Assembly: GCA_050177075.1 (NCBI GenBank)
Contig: JBFXHL010000069.1
Coordinates: 1 to 13,818, forward strand
DNA length: 13,818 bases
Origin: UBA2239 sp050177075
GTDB lineage: Bacteria; Pseudomonadota; Gammaproteobacteria; Burkholderiales; UBA9220
Reading direction: 5' to 3'
Shown: positions 1-7,715 of the stretch, piece after piece
Layout of the letters: each line of letters begins with the position of its first letter
How positions within the stretch are numbered: the stretch's first letter is position 1
Made by a program: the position numbers and the translations under genes
The notes under the pieces: generated by a model
What the model was told of the DNA's origin: nothing
The model's input: only the letters and a program-made list of their open reading frames with translations
Databases searched by the model: none

Positions 1-241
1 GCTCGGAGCGGATGGTGAACAGGATTTGCAGCAGCATCGCCTTCAGCAATCGCTCTGGCGGCACCGACGGCCGGCCGGTCTTGGCGTAGACCGCCTCGAA
101 TTCCTTGTCCATCGTCGCCAGCACCGTATCCACCAGGACGCGCAGCTTGCGCAGCGGGTGGCTCTTCGGAATGCGGTCTTCCAGGCTCACGTAGGAGAAC
201 ATCGCGCTTTGGTTGTTCGGGCGGCCTCGCATCGCTGTCAT
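1..241 (-). CDS. IS5-family transposase, N-terminal part (cut by window edge)
   Basis: Reading the minus strand from the ATG at 241-239 gives about 80 residues with no stop before the window edge. They begin MTAMRGRPNNQSAMFSY, continue with VSLEDRIPKSHPLRKLR and reach PPERLLKAMLLQILF. This is the characteristic N-terminal (DUF772-type) domain of IS5/IS1182-like DDE transposases; the catalytic DDE residues would lie beyond position 1. An internal ATG at 232 (MRGRP) is an equally plausible start. A strong purine-rich GGAGGAGG lies at about 274-281, too far upstream to serve either ATG, so initiation here is probably poor. The gene is on the same strand as smc and directly downstream of it. The family call is by recognition of the sequence pattern; the exact IS name cannot be given. 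Confidence 0.85.
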   Translation of the reverse strand, partial: MTAMRGRPNNQSAMFSYVSLEDRIPKSHPLRKLRVLVDTVLATMDKEFEAVYAKTGRPSVPPERLLKAMLLQILFTIRSE

Positions 242-283
242 CGGGTCAGATATCGATGGGATGAATTTTACCTCCTCCAGGGC

Positions 284-306
284 AGGCGGGGTTTTTCAAC
301 GGCCTG
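284..306. repeat. Putative terminal inverted repeat of the IS element
   Basis: The stretch has a T-run and the core TTTTTCAACGGCCTG on the plus strand (292-306). It sits directly between the transposase leader and the smc stop codon, where a terminal repeat would be expected. The matching opposite end is not in the window, so this is judged only from similarity to known IS ends. Confidence 0.45.
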
Positions 307-3300
307 CTAGGCCGGAACCGCGTCCCGCATCTTGAGGGCCTCTTCGATATCCACCGCCACCATGCACGACACGCCCCGCTCCTGCTGGGTGATGCCCACC
401 AGCTGGTCGGCCATTTCCATGGTGATCTTGTTGTGGCTGATGAAGAGGAACTGGGTGTGCTCGGCCATTTTCTTCACCAGCTCGCAGAAGCGCTCGGTGT
501 TGGAGTCGTCCAGGGGCGCGTCCACCTCGTCCAGAAGGCAAAAGGGCGCCGGGTTGAGCCGGAACATGGAGAACACCAGGGACAGGGCGGTCAGCGCCTT
601 TTCGCCGCCGGACAGGAGATGGATGGTGCTGTTCTTCTTCCCCGGCGGCTGGGCGACGATCTGGATGCCGGCGTCGAGAATCTCCTCCCCCGTCAGCACC
701 AGCCGCGCCTGACCGCCGCCGAAAAGCGTGGGGAAGAGCTCCCCCAGGTTCTTGTTCACCTCGTCGTAGGTGGCCTGGAGCAGGTCCCGGGTCTCCCGGT
801 CGATGCGGCGGATGGCCTGCTCCAGGGTGTCGATGGCCTCGTTGAGGTCCGCCGCCTGCTCGTCCAGGTAGGTCTTGCGCTCCCGCTCGGCCTTCAGTTC
901 CTCCAGGGCCGCCAGGTTCACCGGGCCCAGGGCCGCGATATCCTGGCCCAGGCGGTCGATTTCCCCCTGCAGGGCGGCGGCGCTGCGGCGCCCCTGCTCC
1001 AGCAAACCGGCCAGCGTCCCTTCGTCGGCGTTTTCGGCCCGCAGCTGCTCGGCCAGCTGTTCCTCGGTGAGCCGCGCCTCCTGCTCCTTCAGGCGCCCCT
1101 CGTTGAGCTTGTCCCGCAGGGGGTTGAGGCCCTGCTCGCTCCTCATGCGCGCCTCTTCCACCTGTTTGAGGCGCTGTCCCGCCTCGTTCATCGCTTCCCG
1201 CGCCGCGGTCAGGGCCTCTTCCCGCTCCTGGCGCTGGGACAGGGCCAATTGCAGGCCCTCCTTGGCGGGTTCTTCGTCGAAGGCCTCCAGCTCCAGCAGC
1301 AAGTCTTCGAGGCGGGCCTCCAGGGTCTCCAGGTCGGCGCCGACGGCCTGGATGGCGTGGTCCAGTTCCCCCAGCTTATTGAGGCAGGTTTTTTCGTAGA
1401 ATCCCGCTTCCTGGAACTCCCGCTCGGCCAGGCGTGCCGCTTCGCGGCTGCGGGCGAGGGCATTTTCCGCTTCCTCCCGTTCCCCCGCCGCCGCTTCCAG
1501 TTGCTCCTGGAAGGCCTCCACCCGGCTCTGCAGGCTCTCCAAGTTGTATTCGCACTCTGCGGCCTGCTCCGCCTCGATTTCCATCTGCTCCGCCAGCTCT
1601 TTCAGCTCCTGGCCGATCTGCTCGCGGCGGCGGTCCATGTGGGCAGCCTGCTGCTCCTGCTTGTGGAGCTCCATCTGCAGGCGGTGGTGCTTCTGCTGGA
1701 ACTCCCCCGCCCGGCTGCGCTGCACGGCGAGATCGGCCTGCAGGCGGGATACCTCCTCCTCGGCGGTCTTGAGGGCCGACTGGAGCCCCTCCAGGACTAC
1801 CGCCGCCCGTTCCAGCTCCCCTTCCAGCTCCTCGATTTCCCGCTTCCGCGCCAGCACGCCGTGCAGCTCGGATTGCTGGGCGTAATACACCACGCCGTGG
1901 CGGGTGAACAGATGCCCCTCGGGGCACACGACGGATTCCCCGTCACCCAACGTCTCCCTGGCGGCCAAGGCGGATACTGCGCTGGGCGCCACGCGAACGC
2001 CGCGCAGCCATTCGCGCAGGAAAGCCGGATGCGCCTCGCGCCCCCGGCCATCCCAAGTCACCATATCCGCCAGGAAACGCGGCCCCTCCTCTCCGCTCCA
2101 GAGAGAAGCGCTTTCCTCACTGGCGAATGCCAAAGCCACCATGGCGGGCGGCGCGTCTTCCGCCAAAGCGCCAATGGTCGCCCCCTCGTCGACCAGGATG
2201 CCGTTGAGGCGCTCCCGCAGCACGCTTTCCAGGGCGTTCTCCCAGCCGGCCTCGACCTGGGCGCGCTGCCACAGGCGCGGCAGGCCGTCGAGGCGGTGTT
2301 TTTCCAACCAGGCTTGGAGGTCCTGGTTGCGCTCCAGCTGGTTCTGCATCTGCTGCAGGGCCAGGAGGCGTGCGTCGAGGCGAGCCGTTTCCTGGGATTG
2401 CTGCTGCAGGGCATGGAAGGCCTGGCGGCGGGACTCTTCAGCCTGGGGCAGGCGCTGTTGGGCTTCTTCCAACTGGCCGCGAACCTCCTCCAGAATCAGC
2501 TCCACTTCCGCCAGCTCCTCGCGCAGGCTTTCCAGGGCCTCCCGGTCCGGGCTGGGCAGCCCCTCCCGCTCCTGCTCCAGGCGGGCGATGCGCTGCTCCA
2601 GCTGCTGGCGCGCCTTGCGGGCATGGGAAAGATTGGTTTCCTCCAGCGCCGCCGCCTGCTCGGCCTGGGCCAGCTCCCGCTGCAGCTTGCCAAACAGCTC
2701 CTGGCGGTCCCGGAAGGCGGCCTCCGCCTGGGGCAGTCCCTGGGATTCCCGCTCCAAGGTCTCCTTGGATTCCGCCACCCGCTCCTTGGCGGCCTCCAGC
2801 TCCTGCCGCCAGTGGGCCAATTGCTCCTCGGCTTCCCGGCGACGCTGCATCTGCTGGGCCTGCTGGACCCGCAAGCCGCCGGCCTGGTTGTTGAGCCGCT
2901 CCCGGCTGTCCCGCTGGTGCTTCAGCCCCTGCTCTTGACGGGCCACCTCGGCGTTGGCCTCGTACAGGGCCGCCTGGGCGGCGTGGAGGGCGTCGCTGGC
3001 GGCGTAATGGGCGTTGCGCGCCTCTTCCAGCTGGCTTTCCGACTGGCGCAGGCGGGCGGTTTCCGCCTCCAGCTCGTTCATCAGGCGCTGTACTTCCCGC
3101 TGGTGCTTTTCCCGCAGGGCCGCGGCGTCCCGGCGCTTGAGCAGCAGCAGCAGTTGCTTGGCGGTCTGCAGTTCCTTCTGCAGTTCGTGGTAGCGCTGGG
3201 CCACTACCGCCTGGGATTCCAGGCGGGAGAGCTGCTTGTCCAGCTCCTGGCGCACGTCTTCCACCCGCAGCAGGTTCTCCCGCGTGTCCCGGAGGCGGAA

Positions 3301-3843
3301 TTCCGTTTCCTTGCGGCGCTCCTTGTACTTGGAAACCCCCGCCGCCTCCTCGAGGAAAATCCGCATGTCCTCGGGCCGCGCCTCGATGATGCGGGAAATC
3401 GTCCCCTGCTCGATGATGGCGTAGGCCCGGGGACCGAGGCCGGTGCCGAGGAAGATGTCGGTCACGTCCTTGCGCCGCACCTTCATGTTGTTGACGAAAT
3501 ACTGGGATTCGCCGTCCCGGTGCAGCACCCGCTTCACCGACAGCTCGGCGTACTGGGACCAGGCCCCCGCGGCACGGCCCAGGCTGTTGTCGAAGGTCAG
3601 CTCGACGCTGGCCCGGGACACCGGCTTGCGTTCGCTGGAGCCGTTGAAGATCACGTCCGTCATGGACTCGCCCCGCAACTGCTTGGCGGAGGACTCCCCC
3701 AGCACCCAACGCACCGCGTCGATGACGTTGGACTTGCCGCAGCCGTTGGGGCCAACGATGCCCACCAGCTTCCCCGGGGTGGGAATGGTGGTGGGGTCGA
3801 CGAAGCTCTTGAAGCCGGCGAGTTTGACGTGAGTGAGGCGCAC
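307..3843 (-). CDS. smc: Chromosome segregation ATPase SMC
   Basis: This is the bacterial condensin subunit: a dimeric ABC-type ATPase that, with ScpA and ScpB, organises and segregates the chromosome. It has 1178 residues, the usual family length. The N-terminal head carries Walker A (GPNGCGKS, residues 31-38) and the region AYAIIEQGTISRIIEARPED. Then come a long Glu/Gln/Arg-rich coiled coil, a globular hinge at about 510-665, and a second coiled coil. The C-terminal head has the signature LSGGE (1077-1081), Walker B FCLLDEVDAPLDD (Asp1105, Glu1106) and the FISHNK switch region. The start is GTG at 3843-3841, giving MRLTHVKLAGFKSF as expected, with AGGA in the preceding bases. It starts 6 nt after the stop of the small upstream gene, so translation is probably coupled. 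The stop TAG lies inside a CTAG that borders an IS element. Confidence 0.97.
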   Translation of the reverse strand: MRLTHVKLAGFKSFVDPTTIPTPGKLVGIVGPNGCGKSNVIDAVRWVLGESSAKQLRGESMTDVIFNGSSERKPVSRASVELTFDNSLGRAAGAWSQYAELSVKRVLHRDGESQYFVNNMKVRRKDVTDIFLGTGLGPRAYAIIEQGTISRIIEARPEDMRIFLEEAAGVSKYKERRKETEFRLRDTRENLLRVEDVRQELDKQLSRLESQAVVAQRYHELQKELQTAKQLLLLLKRRDAAALREKHQREVQRLMNELEAETARLRQSESQLEEARNAHYAASDALHAAQAALYEANAEVARQEQGLKHQRDSRERLNNQAGGLRVQQAQQMQRRREAEEQLAHWRQELEAAKERVAESKETLERESQGLPQAEAAFRDRQELFGKLQRELAQAEQAAALEETNLSHARKARQQLEQRIARLEQEREGLPSPDREALESLREELAEVELILEEVRGQLEEAQQRLPQAEESRRQAFHALQQQSQETARLDARLLALQQMQNQLERNQDLQAWLEKHRLDGLPRLWQRAQVEAGWENALESVLRERLNGILVDEGATIGALAEDAPPAMVALAFASEESASLWSGEEGPRFLADMVTWDGRGREAHPAFLREWLRGVRVAPSAVSALAARETLGDGESVVCPEGHLFTRHGVVYYAQQSELHGVLARKREIEELEGELERAAVVLEGLQSALKTAEEEVSRLQADLAVQRSRAGEFQQKHHRLQMELHKQEQQAAHMDRRREQIGQELKELAEQMEIEAEQAAECEYNLESLQSRVEAFQEQLEAAAGEREEAENALARSREAARLAEREFQEAGFYEKTCLNKLGELDHAIQAVGADLETLEARLEDLLLELEAFDEEPAKEGLQLALSQRQEREEALTAAREAMNEAGQRLKQVEEARMRSEQGLNPLRDKLNEGRLKEQEARLTEEQLAEQLRAENADEGTLAGLLEQGRRSAAALQGEIDRLGQDIAALGPVNLAALEELKAERERKTYLDEQAADLNEAIDTLEQAIRRIDRETRDLLQATYDEVNKNLGELFPTLFGGGQARLVLTGEEILDAGIQIVAQPPGKKNSTIHLLSGGEKALTALSLVFSMFRLNPAPFCLLDEVDAPLDDSNTERFCELVKKMAEHTQFLFISHNKITMEMADQLVGITQQERGVSCMVAVDIEEALKMRDAVPA

Positions 3844-3849
3844 GGAATC

Positions 3850-4035
3850 CTAGGAAATGGTATCGCCGCGGCGCAGGCGTTCCTGCCGCATTTCGGTTTC
3901 GGGGGTGCGGGCAGCCAGGGTAAAGAGACGCGCCTCGTCCACCCATTGGAGGCGTTCCAAGTCGCTGAGGCGGGCGAAAGCTTCCATTTGCTCATCGCTC
4001 ACCCAGTAGTAAAAACCACCCCTTCGCTTATCCAT
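3850..4035 (-). CDS. Small conserved protein of unknown function paired with a nucleotidyltransferase
   Basis: The product is 61 residues starting MDKRRGGFYYWVSDEQ, with a core of mostly helical character (YWVSDEQMEAFARL, then LERLQWVDEARLFTLAAR) and an Arg/Glu-rich tail. Its ATG (4035-4033) overlaps the end of the nucleotidyltransferase gene by 8 nt (ATGGATAA), a typical coupling arrangement. A longer reading to 4104 exists but would lie wholly inside the upstream gene and is less likely. Small proteins with a 'WVSDEQ...F..L....RL.W...' pattern are, from memory, often found beside nucleotidyltransferase genes. That suggests a two-component cassette, perhaps of toxin-antitoxin type, but no activity can be deduced. 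It is too small to be a HEPN partner. It ends 6 nt before smc. Confidence 0.75.
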   Translation of the reverse strand: MDKRRGGFYYWVSDEQMEAFARLSDLERLQWVDEARLFTLAARTPETEMRQERLRRGDTIS

Positions 4036-4513
4036 GGCCCAAACGTTTGAGATGTTCGATGTCCGCCAAATCCTGGGCGCGCCCGGCCTGTTCTTTGAGG
4101 GCAATCATATCCTCCACCGCCGCCAGGGAAACCGGAATGCCCCCGACCTCCCGCACCAGCCGCCGCCCGTATGCTTCATCGAAGGGCAAATCCGCGCCGA
4201 TCAACACATCCACAGTGGGTGCACTGTTCTCGGGACTGCGCAGGGGAAAGGCTACCATATGCCGCTCCTTGACCCAGGATGCCCGTTTTCCGGCATCGCC
4301 CAGTTCATCCAGGGCAATGGGCAACGTGGGGCGCAAACCCAACTCATCCGCCAGCAGGATGAAGTGCCCCAGGTTCGCGCCGTCGAGGGCCAGCATGATA
4401 TCCACGTCCATGGTCATGCGCGGCACGCCATGGAGGTTCATGGCAAGCCCGCCCACCAGCAGGTAACGAACGCGGTGGCGCTCCAGGGCGCTTAGGAGGT
4501 CGAGGTAGAACAA
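4028..4513 (-). CDS. Nucleotidyltransferase-fold protein (AbiEii/MNT-like)
   Basis: The product is 161 residues. It shows the minimal nucleotidyltransferase signature: LLVGGLAMNLHG (Gly21-Gly22) followed by MTMDVDIML (Asp36 and Asp38) and a third acidic position in TVDVLIG (Asp102). These are the metal-binding carboxylates of the DNA polymerase beta-like fold. The C-terminal RAQDLADIEHLKRL helix is typical of the AbiEii/DUF6036-like group. Such proteins transfer nucleotides to proteins or RNA, and some act as toxins or antitoxins; the substrate here is unknown. The start is taken as TTG at 4513-4511, because the following FYLDLLSALERH matches the usual N-terminus of the group. An ATT four codons upstream is an alternative, and no clear Shine-Dalgarno site is seen. 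It is the first gene of the unit that continues with the small protein and smc. Confidence 0.85.
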   Translation of the reverse strand: MFYLDLLSALERHRVRYLLVGGLAMNLHGVPRMTMDVDIMLALDGANLGHFILLADELGLRPTLPIALDELGDAGKRASWVKERHMVAFPLRSPENSAPTVDVLIGADLPFDEAYGRRLVREVGGIPVSLAAVEDMIALKEQAGRAQDLADIEHLKRLGHG

Positions 4514-4577
4514 GCGGCTGAGAATGTTGTCAGGTTATAATTGCCAAATTCTAAACGATTTCCCGCCGGAGCCGCCA
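4514..4577. promoter_or_regulatory. Divergent promoter region between the smc unit and queF
   Basis: This is a 64-bp AT-rich interval in a GC-rich window. On the plus strand there is a perfect TATAAT at 4536-4541, 36 nt upstream of the queF ATG; no good -35 box is found at 17 bp. On the minus strand TAGAAT (4553-4548) or TATAAC (4539-4534) could serve the nucleotidyltransferase-smc unit, again without a convincing -35. The two -10 candidates overlap, so the transcripts may compete. A Shine-Dalgarno GGAG at 4568-4571 sits 6 nt before the queF start. Confidence 0.45.
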
Positions 4578-4997
4578 ATGCCCAGCCAACCCAGCAAAGA
4601 ACTAGAAACTTTCGACAACCCCCATCCCGAACGGGATTTCCACATCCACATGGAAATCCCCGAGTTCACCTGCCTGTGTCCCAAGACCGGCCAGCCGGAT
4701 TTCGCCACCCTCTATCTGGACTACATCCCGGACCGGAAATGCGTGGAACTGAAAAGCCTCAAGCTCTACATCTGGTCCTACCGCAACGAAGGCGCCTTCC
4801 ACGAGGCCGTGACCAACCGCATCCTGGACGACCTGGTGAAGGCCACCGACCCGCGCTTCATGCGCCTCACCGCCAAATTCTTCGTCCGCGGCGGCATTTT
4901 CACCAACGTGGTGGCCGAGCACCGCAAGCCGGGCTGGGAACCCAAACCCCTGGTGGAACTGACCCGCTTCGAGCACCAATCCAACACCCGTGGCTGA
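4578..4997 (+). CDS. queF: NADPH-dependent 7-cyano-7-deazaguanine reductase QueF
   Basis: QueF reduces the nitrile preQ0 to the amine preQ1 in queuosine biosynthesis, using two NADPH. The 139-residue protein is of the short, unimodular (B. subtilis) type. The nucleophile is Cys34 in FTCLCPKTGQPDFA, with Asp41 after it; His75-Glu76 lie in RNEGAFHE, and the QueF signature ELKSLKLYIWSY spans about 57-68. The spacing of Cys, Asp and His-Glu equals that of the B. subtilis enzyme (55/62/96/97). The start is ATG 4578, with GGAG 6 nt upstream; a longer reading from 4524 overlaps the promoter and is rejected. The last 8 nt overlap the GTG start of the sugar kinase gene. No preQ1 riboswitch fits in the short leader. 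Confidence 0.95.
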   Translation: MPSQPSKELETFDNPHPERDFHIHMEIPEFTCLCPKTGQPDFATLYLDYIPDRKCVELKSLKLYIWSYRNEGAFHEAVTNRILDDLVKATDPRFMRLTAKFFVRGGIFTNVVAEHRKPGWEPKPLVELTRFEHQSNTRG

Positions 4998-6261
4998 TGA
5001 AGGCAGCGTCTATCTCGGCCTCGACTTCGGCACCAGCGGCGCCCGCGCCGCACTGATCTCGGCGAGCGCCGACCTCCTGGCCGAATGGCGGGAGCCCTAC
5101 GATATCGCCATCGTGGACAGCTGGCGCTATGCCCTGTTCCGCCTCCTGACGGGAATTCCCGCCGAGTTCCGCCGCCGCCTGGCCGCCATCGCCTTCGACG
5201 GCACCTCCTCCACAGTGGTGCTGTGCGACAGCAATGGCCACCCTGTCACCTCCACCCTGCTCTATAGCGACCAGCGTGCCAAGGTGGAGGCCCAGGCGCT
5301 GCATACCCTGATCCCCGAGGAAAACCCCGCGATCAGCGCCAGCTCCAGCCTGGCCAAGCTCCTCTGGCTGGCCAAGCAGCCCGGCGCCGACAGCGCCCGC
5401 TTCTTCCTTCACCAGGCGGACTGGCTGGCAGCGCAACTCCACGGTCACTGGGGCGTGAGCGACTACCACAACGCCCTCAAGCTGGGCTACGACGTGGAAC
5501 ACCTGCGCTATCCGGAATGGGTGAACACCCTGCCCGTCGCCCCCTGGCTTCCCCACGTGGTGGCGCCGGGCGAAAGCATAGGGCCCCTGCTCCCCGAAAT
5601 CGCCCGTGAATTCGCCCTGCCCCAAGACTGCCTGATTCGGGCGGGCACCACCGACAGCATCGCCGCCTTTCTCGCCGCCGGAGCCAGCCAGCCGGGGGAG
5701 GCGGTAACCTCCCTGGGTTCGACCCTGGCGCTGAAGCTGCTCAGCGCCACCCGCGTCGACGACGCCCGCTACGGCATCTACAGCCATCGCCTGGGGAAGC
5801 TGTGGCTGGCGGGGGGCGCCTCGAACAGCGGTGGCGCGGTGTTGAAGCGCTTTTTCAGCGAGGCGGAACTGGAAGAACTCAGCCGCCGGATCGACCCCCG
5901 CCAGGACAGCGGCCTGGACTATTACCCCCTGCCCGCCCCCGGCGAGCGTTTCCCCCTGGCCGACCCGGAACTGGAGCCCCGCCTGGAGCCCCGCCCTGCC
6001 GACGACAGCCGCTTTCTCCATGGCATGCTGGAGGGCATGGCGAAAATCGAAGCCGCCGGCTATCGCCTGCTGGAGCGGTTGGGGGCCACGCCCCTCAAAT
6101 CGGTGCAGACAGCCGGGGGCGGAGCGCGCAACCCGGCCTGGACTGCCATCCGCGCACGGCTGCTGGGCGTGCCGGTAAAGGCTGCCGCGCACGGCGAGGC
6201 CGCCTACGGTGCGGCGCTGCTCGCGCGATTCGGCCCCAGCCTTTACAATGCCAGCACCTGA
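4990..6261 (+). CDS. FGGY-family carbohydrate kinase, D-ribulose kinase type
   Basis: The product is a 423-residue ATP-dependent sugar kinase with the ASKHA fold. Visible motifs are the N-terminal phosphate loop LGLDFGTSGARAALI, AFDGTSSTVVLCD and LYSDQRAKVEA, the catalytic Asp222 in AGTTDSIAAF, the adenosine-site strand SLGSTLALKLL, and a C-terminal GGGARNPAWTAIRARLLG. The compact length and LDFGTSGARA opening match the cyanobacterial/plant XK-1 (SePSK) group, which phosphorylates D-ribulose, better than classical xylulokinase or glycerol kinase (about 480-500 aa). The exact sugar is inferred. The start is GTG at 4990, inside the end of queF (8-nt overlap), so the two are probably translated together. 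There is no obvious sugar transporter or isomerase nearby. Confidence 0.85.
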   Translation: MADEGSVYLGLDFGTSGARAALISASADLLAEWREPYDIAIVDSWRYALFRLLTGIPAEFRRRLAAIAFDGTSSTVVLCDSNGHPVTSTLLYSDQRAKVEAQALHTLIPEENPAISASSSLAKLLWLAKQPGADSARFFLHQADWLAAQLHGHWGVSDYHNALKLGYDVEHLRYPEWVNTLPVAPWLPHVVAPGESIGPLLPEIAREFALPQDCLIRAGTTDSIAAFLAAGASQPGEAVTSLGSTLALKLLSATRVDDARYGIYSHRLGKLWLAGGASNSGGAVLKRFFSEAELEELSRRIDPRQDSGLDYYPLPAPGERFPLADPELEPRLEPRPADDSRFLHGMLEGMAKIEAAGYRLLERLGATPLKSVQTAGGGARNPAWTAIRARLLGVPVKAAAHGEAAYGAALLARFGPSLYNAST

Positions 6262-6276
6262 TCCACGGGCCCACCG

Positions 6277-6834
6277 ATGAACGACGCCGAACTCAGCCCC
6301 GTCCATTACCAAGCCTCCCTGCCCCTCACCTGGGCGGCGGCGGAATCGCCGGATGCCGCCACGCTGAGCGTCTGGATGCACACCAACGCCGTCCTGCTGC
6401 GTGCCCTCGCCACCATCGAGGCGCAGCCTCCGGCCGCCGACTATGAAAGCGAGCCCGGCACCCCCACGGGGCGGATGCTGGAGCGCCTGGAAGCCAAGAT
6501 CGACCTCTCCCTCAGCCTGCTGTCCCGCCTGCTCGGCCACGAATCCCGCCTCCGGCAGGCCCTGCCGGTCACCCTCAGCGCGAACGCGGTCGAATGGGAA
6601 AGCGCCTCGCTCCCAGAGGCCGGGAGCGAAATCCTGCTCACCCTCCACCTTAGCCCGAAGCTGCCCCATCCGTTGCAGCTGCCCGCCCGGGTGGAGCGCT
6701 CGGGCAATGGCCGCGCCCTGGCCCGCTTCACGCACCTCGACGAGGAAACCCGGGACTGGCTTGAGCGCACGATATTCCGCCAGCACCGGCGCCACATTCA
6801 GGCATTGCACCAGGGGCGAAGCCAGGGCGCTTAG
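6277..6834 (+). CDS. Nonclassical (tPilZ-like) PilZ-domain protein, possible c-di-GMP-associated
   Basis: The product is 185 residues, starting MNDAELSPVHYQASLPLTW. A helical N-terminal part (including MLERLEAKIDLSLSLLSRLL at about 66-85) is followed by a beta-rich part: LPVTLSANAVEW, ILLTLHLSPKLPHPLQLPA and ALARFTHLDEETRDWLERTIF. This order and wording match the atypical PilZ (tPilZ) family of gamma- and betaproteobacteria. The canonical c-di-GMP residues RxxxR and D/NxSxxG are not present, so binding of the nucleotide is uncertain. It starts 16 nt after the kinase gene with no clear Shine-Dalgarno. Its stop TAG (6832-6834) overlaps the stop of the convergent permease gene. Confidence 0.7.
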   Translation: MNDAELSPVHYQASLPLTWAAAESPDAATLSVWMHTNAVLLRALATIEAQPPAADYESEPGTPTGRMLERLEAKIDLSLSLLSRLLGHESRLRQALPVTLSANAVEWESASLPEAGSEILLTLHLSPKLPHPLQLPARVERSGNGRALARFTHLDEETRDWLERTIFRQHRRHIQALHQGRSQGA

Positions 6835-7715
6835 GAGGACTGCTCCAGACGGCCGGAAAACAGGCTGGCCAAGGCGATCATGGCGCCACCGAGCCATTCC
6901 CGCGGCGTCAGCACCTCGCCGACCCACCACCAGGAGGTAATCGCCGCCACCACCAGTTCGAAGAGGAAAATCACCGCCGCATGGCTGGCGGTGACGCGGG
7001 CCAGGCCGTACTGCACCGTCAGGGTGATGGCGAAGAGGGCCGCGCCGATGCCGGCCACCAGCAGCCAGGCTTCCCATCCCAGCCCCGCCACGGCCCCCAG
7101 CCCAGCATTCCCCGCCAGGAGCGGCAGCAGGGCCAGCAGGGAGGACAGCAGCCAGATGGAGAGGGATTTCAGGCGCACGTCGAGGTCGGCGGCGCGGCGG
7201 GAAAGCACGTTGCCCAGGGCGAACATCAGGCCGGCGGACAACCCCAGCCACTCCGCCCCATTGCGCGGCAGGGGCAGGCCGGCATCGGGATGCCACAGCA
7301 TCACCGTCGCCCCGGCCAGCGACAGGCCGACAATGAGGTAGCCCAGGCCGGTCAGCCGCTCCCCCAGCAGCCAGCGGGCGAACCCGACGGTCCACAGGGG
7401 AGCCAGGTAGAACAGCAGCAGCACCCGCATCACCTCGCCGTGGACCACCGCCAGCACATAGGCCAGGTTGGTCCAGCCGTAGACCAGGCCGATCCCCAGC
7501 AGCATCGGGCCGCCCCGCCATGCCTAGCGCCATCCCGGGCCAAGCAGGACAAGCCCCAGCAGCAGCACCACGCTGTAGCTGAGAAAAGTGGACAGCACCC
7601 CCGACACGCCCGCCGCCTCCAGCAAACGGTAGGGATACCAGATCATCCCCCAGACGACGGCCCCGGACAGCAGCCCCGCCACGGCGGGAAGTTTTTTGTC
7701 GTTCGCGACTGCCAT
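6831..7715 (-). pseudogene. EamA/DMT-family permease gene interrupted by an in-frame TAG
   Basis: Two consecutive open stretches in the same frame encode one drug/metabolite-transporter-like membrane protein. Codons 1-63 (7715-7527) give MAVANDKKLPAVAGLL and the first helices. Codon 64 (7526-7524) is TAG. After AWRGGP the frame continues from 7505 with MLLGIGLVYGWTNLAYVLAV and further hydrophobic segments to the TAA at 6833-6831. Together they make about 294 residues, the usual size for a protein with two EamA repeats and around ten helices. A single C-to-T change in CAG (Gln) would explain the stop. TAG is an ordinary stop for other genes here, so recoding is unlikely. Re-initiation at ATG 7505 could give a 224-residue fragment lacking the first helices. 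The substrate is unknown. Confidence 0.8.

Larger units (their letters stand above)
1..306 (-). mobile_element. End of an IS5-like insertion sequence inserted at the smc stop codon
   Basis: The element contains the transposase start and a 65-base untranslated end. Its outer tip, read on the minus strand from 306, is CAGGCCGTTGAAAAACCCCG, which resembles the terminal repeats of IS5/IS1182-type elements. The bases immediately outside are CTAG (307-310). IS5-group elements commonly duplicate YTAR targets, and CTAG fits that. The other end and the second target copy are outside the window, so both the boundary and the duplication are inferred. Confidence 0.6.

Noticed and set aside
433..4050. A 1205-codon open frame on the plus strand antisense to smc
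   Set aside because: Its product is a low-complexity Leu/Gln/Gly/Pro-rich mirror of the SMC coiled coil, as expected from GC-rich codons read in antisense. The SMC reading has clear family motifs.
4578..4600. Possible preQ1 riboswitch before queF
   Set aside because: The likely leader is only about 30 nt and shows no stem-loop with an A-rich tail.
7524..7526. Reassigned TAG codon (for example pyrrolysine)
   Set aside because: Several intact genes in the window end in TAG, and the flanking sequence does not resemble a known recoded protein.
4900..7533. An 877-codon open frame on the minus strand across the kinase and PilZ-like genes
   Set aside because: It opposes three well-supported genes, has Gly/Ala/Arg-rich composition and no domain; an antisense shadow.
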